Positions 1 through 9,241 of a DNA stretch of 64,000 nt are shown piece after piece. Each line of letters starts with the position of its first letter. The stretch's first letter is position 1. The stretch comes from CAWGGS01 sp963822095 (GTDB taxonomy: Bacteria > Desulfobacterota > Desulfobulbia > Desulfobulbales > Desulfocapsaceae). The position numbers and the translations under genes are program-made. Where the stretch lies: assembly GCA_963822095.1 (NCBI GenBank), contig CAWGGS010000007.1, positions 1 to 64,000 of the forward strand, read 5' to 3'. The notes under the pieces were generated by a model. The model saw only the letters and a program-made list of their open reading frames with translations. It was not told the DNA's origin and ran no database searches.

Positions 1-666
1 ATTCGAGCAGATCCTTAGGAATGGCTGCTTCGCAGTTAATTAAATGAAGGGCTGAAGTTTCTTGGGCCTGCATTATGAATGGCCTGAGCGAAATTCTTTG
101 CCGGTTCCGCTTTCACCGGTGATCAGGACAGGAGAGGTCTGTCGGCGGCTATGAGCGCCTCCTTCTTCAGGTTGGTGATGGCCATGCTGGTGCCAATAAT
201 GCTTTCCAAGGTAAAACGGGTGGAGCGCAGCGTCATGAGCCCTTCGTAGATCATTACCTTTGATTCCAGGGGATGAAGTTTCCTGGAAAGCATGCTCACC
301 TCTGTGATATCCTGGAACATTACCAGACCGAAAACCGCAATGACCCTGCCGCTCTTTTTGATCGTATATGGTGAACCACAATGTTCTGGCCTCTGATGGT
401 CTGGATCTGATTAATCTCTGCCACACCGGTTTTACCGACGATATGCATTCGACTGTTTTCAGCAACCTCAGTGCAATGCTTACCGATACTCTTCTTGATA
501 TCAAAACCGAGAAAGTCGGCATAGGGTTTATTCAGATGGGTGACAATGCCGTCGGGATCTGTGACCATGGCTCCACTCGGGGATTGTCAAAAATCAACTG
601 AAAGAGTTCAAGTTGATTTTTAAGTGTTTGAAAATCCGTATGTTGCGATTTTTTCTCCACTCTCAC
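1..666 (-). pseudogene. Sigma-54 activator, left copy, frameshifted and cut by window edge
   Basis: Reverse-strand copy of the intact activator at 15180-16583, starting at the equivalent GTG (664-666). Compared with the intact gene it has several one- or two-base losses and gains: a T missing in the PAS region near 580, a G missing near 364, and further indels between 20 and 130. The reading frame is therefore broken into pieces encoding the PAS region, the linker and the start of the AAA+ domain. It is either a decayed copy or a poorly polished consensus. The rest of the gene lies outside the window. Confidence 0.8.
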
Positions 667-748
667 CCCTTGCGTTTGGCTATTTGGCTTGGCAGGTTTA
701 TTGAGGATATTCGCTCCCTAAGAGCAAGCTGGGAAAGACGGCATGCTG

Positions 749-768
749 GTGTAGATATTTGGATACAC
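749..768. promoter_or_regulatory. Putative activator-binding site (left distal)
   Basis: Twenty-base motif with GTGTA at one end and TACAC at the other around an AT-rich centre. It recurs at 1097-1116 and, mirrored, at 15078-15097 and 14729-14748. It lies about 80 bases upstream of the activator start and about 580 bases upstream of the livG -24/-12 promoter. The role as an enhancer-type site is inferred from recurrence and position. Confidence 0.5.
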
Positions 769-880
769 AATTTGACGCTGTTTGTCGAGAAAAAATCTTC
801 TTGGCATGTGGAACAAAATTCCACGTTCAGGTGATAAAACTGACGGGGAAGAGGCACATGGAACGAATAATAAAATAAAA

Positions 881-1063
881 TGGGCTCATCCGGATTAATC
901 GTACTTTTAAACGGCTGAAAGTAATGAGATGGTGAAATTTGTCGCTTCCAGACACTGCTCTCCGGCCTTATCGCCCGTACACCACGGCTGACGGAGGCCG
1001 TCCCTGGCCAGCTGGGTTGCGTCCTCCAGCGATATAGAAGGGTACACTCAATTCGGAAGAACC
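881..1063. repeat. MITE-like repeat family 1, copy in left arm
   Basis: Short copy of a dispersed element also found at 14781-14964, 19357-19620, 29984-30275 and 54868-55131. Recognisable ends read ATCCGGATTAATCGTACTTTT on one side and, inverted, GGTTCTTCCGAATTGAGTGT on the other. Compared with the ~260-base copies it lacks part of the centre. It sits between the activator and the liv promoter and separates the two putative activator sites. Confidence 0.75.
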
Positions 1064-1096
1064 ATAAAATCGCCCATTCTCCAGAACAATGACAAT

Positions 1097-1116
1097 GTGT
1101 AGCTATTTGGATACAT
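1097..1116. promoter_or_regulatory. Putative activator-binding site (left proximal)
   Basis: Second copy of the GTGTA...(A/C)AT-type 20-base motif, about 230 bases upstream of the -24/-12 promoter at 1347. Its right half-site ends ACAT rather than ACAC. Position fits an enhancer site for a sigma-54 activator; not proven. Confidence 0.5.
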
Positions 1117-1346
1117 GTCCTCCAGGCATGTCCTTGATGCGGTGGTTTCTCCATATCGCCTTTGATTATCCGCATATTTTTCTGCATATTTTTTTGTTCA
1201 GCCTTCCAGCAAAAGCTCGTCTGCACAACGTGTCCCTGCTGGCATTACCTTGCAAAACGCCGTTTGCCGAGCAGGCCTTGTTGGTAATAATTATCCGGAA
1301 TATCACCCCATCATGGCAAATACTAAACCTCTACAAAGTCCCAAAT

Positions 1347-1362
1347 TGGCACGGGGATTGCA
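1347..1362 (+). promoter_or_regulatory. Sigma-54 (-24/-12) promoter of left liv operon
   Basis: The sequence TGGCACGGGGATTGCA matches the RpoN consensus TGGCACG-N4-TTGCA at every defined base, with GG and GC spaced by ten bases. It lies about 140 bases upstream of livG. The mirror copy is at 14481-14496. A sigma-54-type activator gene sits divergently upstream, which strongly supports it. Confidence 0.88.
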
Positions 1363-1510
1363 AATTTCACACTTGTTCTCTTTAAACTTCCACGGGAAGA
1401 ATTGCGACCCTGATGTCAAAGTACTAGAAAAAATTATCGATAAACCATACTATTAAAATCGACTGATCAAAAACATTCACTGCCTTGGAGGAGATGAAGC
1501 CGATGACGCA

Positions 1511-2257
1511 ATGGGTTCTAACAAAACACAAACCTTAGAAAAAGATATTAAGGGTTTATTAGCCGTAACCGAGGTCAACCTCCGGGTATGCAAGGGGCAC
1601 ATCCACGCCTTGATCGGACCCAACGGTGCTGGCAAAACCACAGTCTTCAATCTGCTCACCAAGTTCCTGACCCCCTCATCGGGAAGTATCCAGTTCAAAG
1701 GAGTCGATATCACCGGGGAAAAGCCGGCCGAAATAGCCCTGCGAGGAATTATCCGCTCTTTCCAGATCTCGGCGGTCTTCCCTAACCTGACCCCTTTCGA
1801 AAATGTCCGCCTGGCTCTGCAGCGTCGACTGGGGATATCGTATCATTTCTGGAAACCGGTATCGACGCTGGCCGTATTAACCGATAGGGTCATGGAATTG
1901 CTTGAGGCGGTCGGTCTTGAAGAATTTGCCCACCGGCCGACCATAGAAATGGCCTACGAGCAGAAACGAGCGCTTGAGATCGCCACAACCCTGGCGCTGG
2001 AACCGGAAATGATGCTCCTCGATGAACCGACTCAGGGAATGGGAGCCGAAGATGTGGAGCGGATCACTGAACTTGTCCGCAGGGTGGCTGTCAATCGCAC
2101 CATCCTGATGGTAGAACACAACTTGAAGGTGGTGGCCAAGCTCGCCGACCGGATAACTGTCCTCAATCGTGGCGCCATCCTGGCCGAGGGAGACTATGAG
2201 GAGGTCTCCCGAAATCCGCAGGTAATGGAGGCCTATATGGGAAGCAACCATGTCTGA
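1511..2257 (+). CDS. Branched-chain-type ABC transporter ATPase (LivG-like), left copy
   Basis: Cytoplasmic ATPase of a HAAT-family importer, 248 aa. The Walker A motif GPNGAGKTT lies near residue 36. The LLDEPTQGMG Walker B region follows at about 170 and the H-loop in MVEHN. The signature region is altered: EQKRALEIATTLAL where the right copy has GQKRALEI. The natural start used in the right arm (ATG at 1503, after GGAGGAG) is followed here by an in-frame stop after eleven codons, because two extra bases shift the frame. Translation would have to begin at ATG 1511, which replaces the first residues. First gene of livG-livF-livK-livH-livM-usp. Probably functional if that start works; otherwise a pseudogene. 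Confidence 0.8.
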   Translation: MGSNKTQTLEKDIKGLLAVTEVNLRVCKGHIHALIGPNGAGKTTVFNLLTKFLTPSSGSIQFKGVDITGEKPAEIALRGIIRSFQISAVFPNLTPFENVRLALQRRLGISYHFWKPVSTLAVLTDRVMELLEAVGLEEFAHRPTIEMAYEQKRALEIATTLALEPEMMLLDEPTQGMGAEDVERITELVRRVAVNRTILMVEHNLKVVAKLADRITVLNRGAILAEGDYEEVSRNPQVMEAYMGSNHV

Positions 2258-2272
2258 GCACAGGCCAAAGAG

Positions 2273-2965
2273 ATGCTGGCGATATCGGAGTTGCATGCCC
2301 ATTACGGCGAGTCGCATATCCTGCATGGTATCGATCTTTCTGTCTCCCAGGGGGAGCTGGTCACCTTACTCGGCCGCAATGGGGCAGGACGGACCACCAT
2401 CCTCAAATCCATCGTTGGTCTTGTAGGGCACCGCACCGGCTCGGTACGCATTGTCGGTCAAGAGACTGTTAAGCTCCCGCCTCACCGCATTGCCCGCCTG
2501 GGGGTGGGATACTGCCCGGAGGAACGGGGAATCTTTTCGCGGCTCACCGTGGAGGAGAATCTGCTTCTGCCGCCGGTGGTAAAAGGCGGGGGGATGAGCA
2601 TAGCCGAGATCTACGAACTCTTTCCCAACCTTCTCGAACACAAAAAAGCCATGGGAACCCGGCTGTCGGGGGGAGAACAGCAGATGCTGGCCATGGCCCG
2701 CATCCTGCGCACCGGGGCCGATCTGCTGCTGCTCGACGAAATCACCGAAGGATTGGCTCCAGTGATCGTACAGGCCCTGGGTCGCCTGATCCGGCAGCTC
2801 AAGGAGCGAGAGTTCACAATTATCCTGGTTGAACAGAATTTTCATTTCGCAGCCGATCTGGCTGATCGGCATTACGTCGTTGAAAGCGGCCAGATCGCAG
2901 AAATGATACCAATGGACGCCCTGGAGGCGAGCATGGAAAGGCTCAATGGTTACCTCGGGGTTTAA
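2273..2965 (+). CDS. Branched-chain-type ABC transporter ATPase (LivF-like), left copy
   Basis: Second ATPase of the importer, 230 aa, with Walker A GRNGAGRTT (Arg where Lys is usual, shared with the right copy), signature LSGGEQQ and Walker B LLLLDEI. The right copy starts eight codons earlier at an ATG overlapping livG. In this copy that ATG (2250) is out of frame by one base, so the start is ATG 2273, preceded by AAAGAG. The Walker A Lys-to-Arg change in both copies is notable, since this Lys normally contacts ATP phosphates; LivG has the canonical Lys. Confidence 0.85.
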   Translation: MLAISELHAHYGESHILHGIDLSVSQGELVTLLGRNGAGRTTILKSIVGLVGHRTGSVRIVGQETVKLPPHRIARLGVGYCPEERGIFSRLTVEENLLLPPVVKGGGMSIAEIYELFPNLLEHKKAMGTRLSGGEQQMLAMARILRTGADLLLLDEITEGLAPVIVQALGRLIRQLKEREFTIILVEQNFHFAADLADRHYVVESGQIAEMIPMDALEASMERLNGYLGV

Positions 2966-3000
2966 CGGCAGGACCATTCAATGAAGGGAGAAATCGCACT

Positions 3001-4220
3001 ATGAAAAAAACATTCATGCAGATCATCACAGGTGCCGCCATCCTGGGACTGTCGGTGGGCGCCAGCGCTGCCGGCATATCCAATGATTCGGTAAAAATTG
3101 GTGTGCTCACGGACATGTCCGGGGTCTATTCAGCCATCGGCGGTGAGGGGAGTGTGACCGCAGCCAAGATGGCCATAGAGGACTTCGGTGGCAAGGTGCT
3201 GAATAAGCCGATCGAGATCCTTTCAGCCGATCACCAGAACAAGGCCGACATCGCCTCAACCAAGGCCAGGGAGTGGGCTGACACCGATCATGTCGATATG
3301 GTGGTCGGACTGCTTAATTCCGGCTGTGCCCTGGCGGTACAGAAGATTGGCACTGAGAAAAAAATGATAACCATTTCCACTGGAGCCGGCAGCACCGCTC
3401 TACCAACAAAGACTGCAGCCCCTACGGCATTCACTACGTTTACGATACCTATGCCCTCCCCAAGGTGGCAGGCAGCGCCATTGTTAAGCATGGCGGCAAG
3501 ACCTGGTTCTTCCTCACAGCGGATTATGCCTTCGGCCACTCCTTGGAAGAGAACACCGCCGCCTTCGTCAAGGCAGACGGCGGCAAGATTCTGGGACAGG
3601 TCCGTCACCCTCTGGCTACCTCCGACTTCTCCTCCTACCTGCTCCAGGCCAAGGCCTCGGGCGCCAAGGTTATCGGTCTGGCCAACGCCGGCGGTGACTT
3701 TATCAACGCCGTTAAGCAGGCCAGAGAGTTCGGCATCGTTCAGGGCGGGCAGACCATCGCCGGCATGCTGGTCTTTTTGACCGATGTCAAGAGCCTTGGA
3801 CTCGATGTCGCCCAGGGGATGGAATTCGCCACCGCCTTCTACTGGGATCGCAACGAGGCCTCGCGCGAGTGGTCCAAGCGCTACTTTGCCAAGACCGGAG
3901 CCATGCCGACCATGAACCAGGCAGGGGTCTATTCCGCCACCATGAATTACCTGAAGGCGATCAAGGAGGCAGGCACCGATAATTCCGACGCAGTCATGAA
4001 GACAGTGCAGGAGATGAAGATCAATGACTTCTTCTCCGTCAACGGCCATCTGCGGGCCGACGGCACCATGGTCCATGACCTGTTCCTGGTCGAGGTGAAA
4101 AAGCCCTCCGAGTCGAAGGGTCCTTGGGATTTGCTCAAGGTCATCAAGCAAGTACCCGGCGACGAGGCATTTATGCCCATGTCCGAGGGGACCTGTCCAC
4201 TGGTCAAGGGGAAGAAATAA
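3001..4220 (+). pseudogene. Periplasmic binding protein (LivK-like), left copy, one-base frameshift
   Basis: Counterpart of the intact 406-aa protein at 11623-12843. A signal peptide is visible at the N-terminus (Lys-rich start, hydrophobic stretch, ASAAG). The frame is lost at about 3401, where the right copy has one more G (CTCTGACC versus CTCTACC). The first part stays open to 3780 in a wrong frame and the correct frame resumes from about 3405 to 4220. Upstream of 3770 the arms are nearly identical; from 3777 to about 4100 they differ by many conservative changes. One lost base in an otherwise preserved gene could be a sequencing error. Confidence 0.8.
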
Positions 4221-4297
4221 ACACATCAACAAGGTAATGGCGCCAAGGTAATATCTGTACCTACCCTGGCGCCAGTCCACGGCCGGAGGCCACTCCA

Positions 4298-5203
4298 ATG
4301 CATTTATCCTCTCAGATGATCATGGCGCAGATGATGCTCGGCCTAAATAATGGCGCCTTTTACGCCATTCTTAGCCTCGGTCTGGCCGTGATCTTTGGAC
4401 AGCTGAACATCATCAATTTCGCCCACGGGGCCCTGTACATGCTCGGCGCGTTCGTAGCCCTGCTTAGTTATACCAGGCTGGGCCCGCTGCTCGGGATGCC
4501 TGGTTTCCATATGAACTACTGGACGGCCCTGATCATCTCCCCCCTCGTCGTCGGCCTGCTGGGGATACTTATCGAACGGATTATGCTCAAGCACCTCTAC
4601 AAGATGGACCATCTCTACGGACTGCTGCTTACCTTCGGTCTGGCCCTGATCATTCAGGGTATTTTCACCAATTATTTCAACGTCTCGGGGACATCCTACA
4701 ACGGCATGCCGGAGATCCTTCGCGGAGCGATGGACCTGGGGTTCATGATGTTTCCCACCTACAGGCTCTGGTCGATTGTTATCTCGCTTGTTGTTTGTTT
4801 CGCCACCTGGTTCGTCATCGAGCGTACCAAGCTCGGCTCGTATCTGCGAGCCGGCACGGAAAACCCGAGCATGGTGCAGGCCTTTGGTGTCAACGTCCCC
4901 CTGATGATAACCCTGACCTATGGTTTTGGCGTTGGGCTGGCGGCCTTTGCCGGGGTGGTGGCAGCGCCGATTTATTCAGTCAGCCCCATCATGGGTGAGG
5001 AGATGATTATCACCGTCTTTGCTGTGGTGGTGATCGGTGGCATGGGTTCGATTATGGGGTCAATCATCACCGGACTCTCGCTGGGAATGCTGGAAGGGTT
5101 AACCAAGGTCATCTATCCGCCAGCTGCCAACACGGTCATATTTTTCATGATGATACTGGTGCTGCTGATAAAACCGGCGGGACTTTTCGGAAAAGATCAG
5201 TAA
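4298..5203 (+). CDS. Branched-chain-type ABC permease (LivH-like), left copy
   Basis: Inner-membrane permease of 301 aa with about eight hydrophobic segments and the LivH-type NIINFAHGALYMLGAF segment near residue 36. It pairs with LivM to form the channel of the HAAT importer. Codons for residues 40-140 differ strongly from the right copy (for example LSYTRLG versus LGYTKLG), mostly by synonymous or conservative changes, while residues 150-301 are almost identical. This sharp switch suggests patchwise conversion. It follows livK by 77 bases; that gap is poorly conserved between arms. Confidence 0.93.
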   Translation: MHLSSQMIMAQMMLGLNNGAFYAILSLGLAVIFGQLNIINFAHGALYMLGAFVALLSYTRLGPLLGMPGFHMNYWTALIISPLVVGLLGILIERIMLKHLYKMDHLYGLLLTFGLALIIQGIFTNYFNVSGTSYNGMPEILRGAMDLGFMMFPTYRLWSIVISLVVCFATWFVIERTKLGSYLRAGTENPSMVQAFGVNVPLMITLTYGFGVGLAAFAGVVAAPIYSVSPIMGEEMIITVFAVVVIGGMGSIMGSIITGLSLGMLEGLTKVIYPPAANTVIFFMMILVLLIKPAGLFGKDQ

Positions 5204-5213
5204 GGAGTTCGGC

Positions 5214-6155
5214 GTGAACCGTACACTATGGCTTATCTTGTTTTTCCTGGGGCTGGCAGCACCCTTTGTCGCCTATCCGGTATTCGTCATGCAGCTGCTC
5301 TGCTTCGCGCTTTTTGCCTGCGCCTTCAACCTGATGATTGGCTATACTGGTCTGCTCTCCTTTGGACACGCCGCCTTTTTCGGCGGGGCGGCCTATGTCA
5401 CCGGCTATCTGGTCAAAAATGCCGGATTGACCCCGGAAGTCGGGGTGCTGGTTGGTACCCTGGCAGCCGGTCTGATGGGCCTTATTTTCGGCATCCTGAC
5501 TATCCGCCGCCAGGGGATTTATTTTGCCATGATTACCCTGGCCCTGGCCCAGGTGGTCTTCTTCATCGCCCTCAAGTCCCCCTTTACCGGAGGAGAGGAC
5601 GGCCTGCAGGACGTCCCCCGGGGGATGCTCTTCGGGCTGATTAACCTGGGGCATACCTATCACATAGCCGGCAGGCCCCTGGAGCTCAACCTCTACTATT
5701 TCGTCTTTGGTATCTTCTGCGCAGGCTTCTGGCTCCTCTACCGCACCATCAATTCTCCTTTCGGGCAGGTGCTCAAGGCCATCCGGGAAAACGAGCCGCG
5801 GGCGATCTCTTTAGGCTACAAGGTGGAACGGGTCAAGCTGCTGGCTTTTGTTCTCTCCGCTGCGCTTACCGGGACGGCCGGTGCCACCAAATCCCTTGTC
5901 TTTCAGCTGGCATCGTTGACCGATGTCAGTTGGCATATGTCTGGAGACGTGATTTTGATGACCCTGCTCGGCGGCATGGGGACAGTACTGGGGCCTGTGG
6001 CAGGGGCGTTTACGGTTATCACTCTGCACTCGAAATTGAGTTCCATCGGCTCATGGGTGACGGTTGTGATCGGTGTCATCTTCGTTGTCTGTGTACTCAC
6101 CTTCCGCCGCGGCTTCATCGGTGAACTGGCGCGCCTGCTCAAGCGCTCCCTGTAA
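5214..6155 (+). CDS. Branched-chain-type ABC permease (LivM-like), left copy
   Basis: Second permease, 313 aa, about nine hydrophobic segments, with the LivM-type NLMIGYTGLLSFGHAAFFG segment near residue 40 and a conserved cytoplasmic loop around RAIRENEPRAISLG-like residues (here KAIRENEPRA). The start is GTG at 5214, preceded by AAGGAG overlapping the livH stop, implying coupled translation. About nine of the first 200 bases differ from the right copy; after roughly 5400 the arms are essentially identical. Confidence 0.93.
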   Translation: MNRTLWLILFFLGLAAPFVAYPVFVMQLLCFALFACAFNLMIGYTGLLSFGHAAFFGGAAYVTGYLVKNAGLTPEVGVLVGTLAAGLMGLIFGILTIRRQGIYFAMITLALAQVVFFIALKSPFTGGEDGLQDVPRGMLFGLINLGHTYHIAGRPLELNLYYFVFGIFCAGFWLLYRTINSPFGQVLKAIRENEPRAISLGYKVERVKLLAFVLSAALTGTAGATKSLVFQLASLTDVSWHMSGDVILMTLLGGMGTVLGPVAGAFTVITLHSKLSSIGSWVTVVIGVIFVVCVLTFRRGFIGELARLLKRSL

Positions 6156-6206
6156 AATTGTCTTTTGCCTCAGAGTAAAACCACCATTGCCACAGGAGTC
6201 CTTTCA

Positions 6207-6599
6207 ATGAAGATATTAATAGGATATAAGGGGAAAAAAATTGGTCGGGATCTCCTGGATCTTGCCATCCACAGGGCAAAACCCTATTCCGGAGAGGTGT
6301 TTGTCATCACCTCTCTATTGGGAAGCGAAAAAACAACAGGAGAAGAGATTGCCCAAGCGGAAAAAGATCTCGAAGCGGCTAAAAAGTACCTGGATGAGAA
6401 TGGGATCAAGAATCAGACCCATTACCTGATTCTCGGGAATACCCCCGGGGAAGATATCGTTCACTTTGCCAGGGAGAACGCTATTGATGAAATACTCATC
6501 GGGGTAAAAAACAGATCCAAGGTCGGAAAATTGCTTTTCGGCTCAACTGCCCAATATGTTATCCTTAAATCGGATTGTCCTGTCACGGCAGTAAAGTAA
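6207..6599 (+). CDS. Universal stress protein family (UspA-like), left copy
   Basis: Small cytoplasmic Rossmann-like protein of 130 aa from ATG 6207, chosen because AGGAG lies eight bases upstream. The C-terminal ATP-binding-type pattern GVKNRSKVGKLLFGSTAQ fits the G-x2-G-x9-G(S/T) motif of nucleotide-binding Usp proteins. It closes the liv operon, about 50 bases after livM. Its protein sequence is identical to the right copy. Its role with the importer is unknown. Confidence 0.88.
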   Translation: MKILIGYKGKKIGRDLLDLAIHRAKPYSGEVFVITSLLGSEKTTGEEIAQAEKDLEAAKKYLDENGIKNQTHYLILGNTPGEDIVHFARENAIDEILIGVKNRSKVGKLLFGSTAQYVILKSDCPVTAVK

Positions 6600-6622
6600 G
6601 AGCTCGGAAGGTGAAAAGGACT

Positions 6623-6928
6623 TTAACTCCTGAATTGAGCGAATGTCAAAATTCGCCTGCCATAAATGACTGGCAGATAGCGAACGTAGAGAGACCTTCG
6701 AAACTGTGGCGAAAGGTATGCGCTGTGGCACGCTTGCGGAGCGTGATAATGGCTCGACATCAGACAATAGGCAGATATCTTTATATTGAACATCGCCGAT
6801 GTTTCCTGCACAAGAGTGATAAACAACTGATAATATTCCCTATCAGCAAAGATATCTTGTCCTCGTCTGCCTTGGTTCATTACATGATACCAGGCTCCAG
6901 GATATTCTATACGCAACGGTTTGGACAT
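6623..6928 (-). pseudogene. Truncated REP-associated (Y1/HUH) transposase, left copy
   Basis: Reads MSKPLRIEYPGAWYHVMNQG, the typical N-terminus of REP-associated tyrosine transposases, with a good GAGGAAAG site before ATG 6928. The HUH-type segment YCLMSSHYH is present near residue 62, but the following family sequence is replaced by unrelated residues and the protein ends at about 101 aa. The catalytic tyrosine region is missing, so it should be inactive. The same truncation is in the right arm, so it predates the duplication. It is convergent with usp. Confidence 0.75.
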
Positions 6929-6964
6929 ACTTTCCTCTAAACCATATCGCTTCATTAGAGTCAA

Positions 6965-7905
6965 AGAAAGACTTGCCCCCCATTCCTCCTTCGATTACTC
7001 CACTCTCATTAATAATCCAGTGAACAAGTCGTTAGAGAATCAACGCGAAAACCCCGCCCGCGTCTCAACGTACGGTGTATGTAGACATGAAATCACAAAG
7101 TGAAATCCTTACGGTTGGTTCAGAAATGTTAATCCGTTGATGATAACAAATGGATTAACATTTTCCGTCGATGGAAGAGGGCAAAGCTCAGATGGTAAGT
7201 TCGCATTTGGATCTTGTAGTGAATATGGGGACATCCTTCAATAATCAAGAAACAGCAATTAGAGAAAGAAAAATTTTATTATTTTAGAATGTCCCCATGT
7301 TGCACCTTCGGCCTCCCCTTAATCCAAGGGGAGGGGACTACAACCATATTGCAGTATGTCATCTTCGGAGCTTTCCCATGGGCGGCTGTCAAAAGGCAGT
7401 GTCCTTGGGGCGAGGATTCTTTACTTGGAAACAAACAATATCCCCAAGTGAGAATCCATGCCTCTGCAAGCTTTGCTTGCTTCGATGAGTACGTTTTTGT
7501 CGGTTATTTAATGGCTTGCCTAATATGTCGTTTTTTTTTATTGTGTGCCTGTTCATGATTCAATGTAGGTTGAATTTCCCGTTTTACTGAAACCGGGCCT
7601 TAGCCCGGATTTCTCATCGGTTCAGGCGGCATCAGGTTCGAAGTTTTTGGTAATGAGCTATAGTAAACTATGTTCATTGCCAAAAGACTGAAGAAAATGG
7701 CGCTGGCTGGATTGACCTTTGGTGAACACTGTGTAAATTTGGCAACAAAAAAATTTGTCCGAAATGTCTTGTCTTTTCTGGAGAGTAGACAAATTGACAC
7801 AGGGTTCATGAGAATCCGGGTTAGCGATTCGCCAGTTTATGCACGAGACGATTAGAAGTGATCCTAGCGACGAGATTGAAGTGTTGCCGGCGCCACGTTG
7901 ATCAT
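6965..7905. other. Inner non-coding part of left arm with hairpins
   Basis: No convincing gene. It holds an 11-base inverted repeat (7125-7135 with 7152-7162); an ATGGGGACAT / ATGTCCCCAT pair at 7226-7235 and 7289-7298, a pattern I associate with REP-transposase surroundings; a CCTCCCCTT/AAGGGGAGG hairpin near 7311-7334; a GC-rich hairpin near 7590-7606; and a 33-base near-palindrome at 7649-7681. A 61-codon frame (7670-7855) is open in both arms but begins inside that palindrome and has no ribosome site, so I do not call it a gene. Confidence 0.6.
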
Positions 7906-7935
7906 GTATTTCAGCATTTGTGGTCTCCGGAAATA
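7906..7935. other. Spacer at palindrome centre
   Basis: Thirty unpaired bases separate the two arms. The flanking 45 bases on each side (7861-7905 and 7936-7980) are a perfect reverse-complement match. A spacer this short between 7.9-kb arms is expected to be unstable during replication, so it is either a young rearrangement or an artefact of strand switching. Confidence 0.9.
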
Positions 7936-8876
7936 ATGATCAACGTGGCGCCGGCAACACTTCAATCTCGTCGCTAGGATCACTTCTAATCGTCTCGTGC
8001 ATAAACTGGCGAATCGCTAACCCGGATTCTCATAAACCCTGTGTCAATTTGTCTACTCTCCAGAAAAGACAAGACATTTCGGACAAATTTTTTTGTTGCC
8101 AAATTTGCACAGTGTTCACCAAAGGTCAATCCAGCCAGCGCCATTTTCTTCAGTCTTTTGGCAATGAACATAGTTTACTATAGCTCATTACCAAAAACTT
8201 CGAACCTGATGCCGCCTGAACCGATGAGAAATCCGGGCTAAGGCCCGGTTTCAGTAAAACGGGAAATTCAACCTACATTGAATCATGAACAGGCACACAA
8301 TAAAAAAAAACGACATATTAGGCAAGCCATTAAATAACCGACAAAAACGTACTCATCGAAGCAAGCGAAGCTTGCAGAGGCATGGATTCTCACTTGGGGA
8401 TATTGTTTGTTTGCAAGTAAAGAATCCTCGCCCCAAGGACACTGCCTTTTGACAGCCGCCCATGGGAAAGCTCCGAAGATGACATACTGCAATATGGTTG
8501 TAGTCCCCTCCCCTTGGATTAAGGGGAGGCCGAAGGTGCAACATGGGGACATTCTAAAATAATAAAATTTTTCTTTCTCTAATTGCTGTTTCTTGATTAT
8601 TGAAGGATGTCCCCATATTCACTACAAGATCCAAATGCGAACTTACCATCTGAGCTTTGCCCTCTTCCATCGACGGAAAATGTTAATCCATTTGTTATCA
8701 TCAATGGATTAACATTTCTGAACCAACCGTAAGGATTTCACTTTGTGATTTCATGTCTACATACACCGTACGTTGAGACGCGGGCGGGGTTTTCGCGTTG
8801 ATTCTCTAACGACTTGTTCACTGGATTATTAATGAGAGTGGAGTAATCGAAGGAGGAATGGGGGGCAAGTCTTTCT
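7936..8876. other. Inner non-coding part of right arm with hairpins
   Basis: Mirror of 6965-7905 with only a handful of base changes. The same hairpins and ATGGGGACAT-type inverted repeat are present (8543-8552 and 8606-8615), and the same unsupported 61-codon frame (7986-8171). No independent gene is seen. Confidence 0.6.
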
Positions 8877-8912
8877 TTGACTCTAATGAAGCGATATGGT
8901 TTAGAGGAAAGT

Positions 8913-9218
8913 ATGTCCAAACCGTTGCGTATAGAATATCCTGGAGCCTGGTATCATGTAATGAACCAAGGCAGACGAGGACAAGATATCTTTGCTGATA
9001 GGGAATATTATCAGTTGTTTATCACTCTTGTGCAGGAAACATCGGCGATGTTCAATATAAAGATATCTGCCTATTGTCTGATGTCGAGCCATTATCACGC
9101 TCCGCAAGCGTGCCACAGCGCATACCTTTCGCCACAGTTTCGAAGTTCTCTCTACGTTCGCTATCTGCCAGTCATTTATGGCAGGCGAATTTTGACATTC
9201 GCTCAATTCAGGAGTTAA
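8913..9218 (+). pseudogene. Truncated REP-associated (Y1/HUH) transposase, right copy
   Basis: Mirror of 6623-6928 with one visible amino-acid difference (QFRS versus QFRR). Start ATG 8913 has GAGGAAAG upstream. The YCLMSSHYH segment is kept but the C-terminal half, including the expected catalytic tyrosine, is gone. Identical truncation in both arms means it was broken before the arms were copied. Confidence 0.75.
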
Positions 9219-9241
9219 AGTCCTTTTCACCTTCCGAGCTC

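Larger units (their letters stand above)
1..7905. repeat. Left arm of giant inverted repeat
   Basis: This whole stretch is the reverse complement of the right arm at 7936-15852. Paired positions add up to 15841 near the centre, 15844 around livF and about 15853 at the window edge, so only small indels separate the arms. The window edge cuts the arm inside the activator gene, so its true outer end is not visible. It carries the same gene order as the right arm but more damage: frameshifts in the activator and livK and altered starts in livG and livF. Seen directly by matching both strands. Confidence 0.97.

Noticed and set aside
3288..4298. 336-codon open frame on the minus strand opposite left livK
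   Set aside because: It is antisense to a clear binding-protein gene in GC-rich DNA, shows no family sequence and no ribosome site.
6575..6940. 121-codon frame opposite the truncated transposase, present in both arms
   Set aside because: The transposase family sequence is on the other strand; this frame is its shadow.
7289..7558. 89-codon Cys-rich frame, also mirrored at 8283-8552
   Set aside because: Covers several hairpins and lacks a start signal; composition looks non-coding.
7670..7855. 61-codon frame with identical mirror at 7986-8171
   Set aside because: Starts inside a palindrome, has no ribosome site, and conservation is explained by the palindrome.
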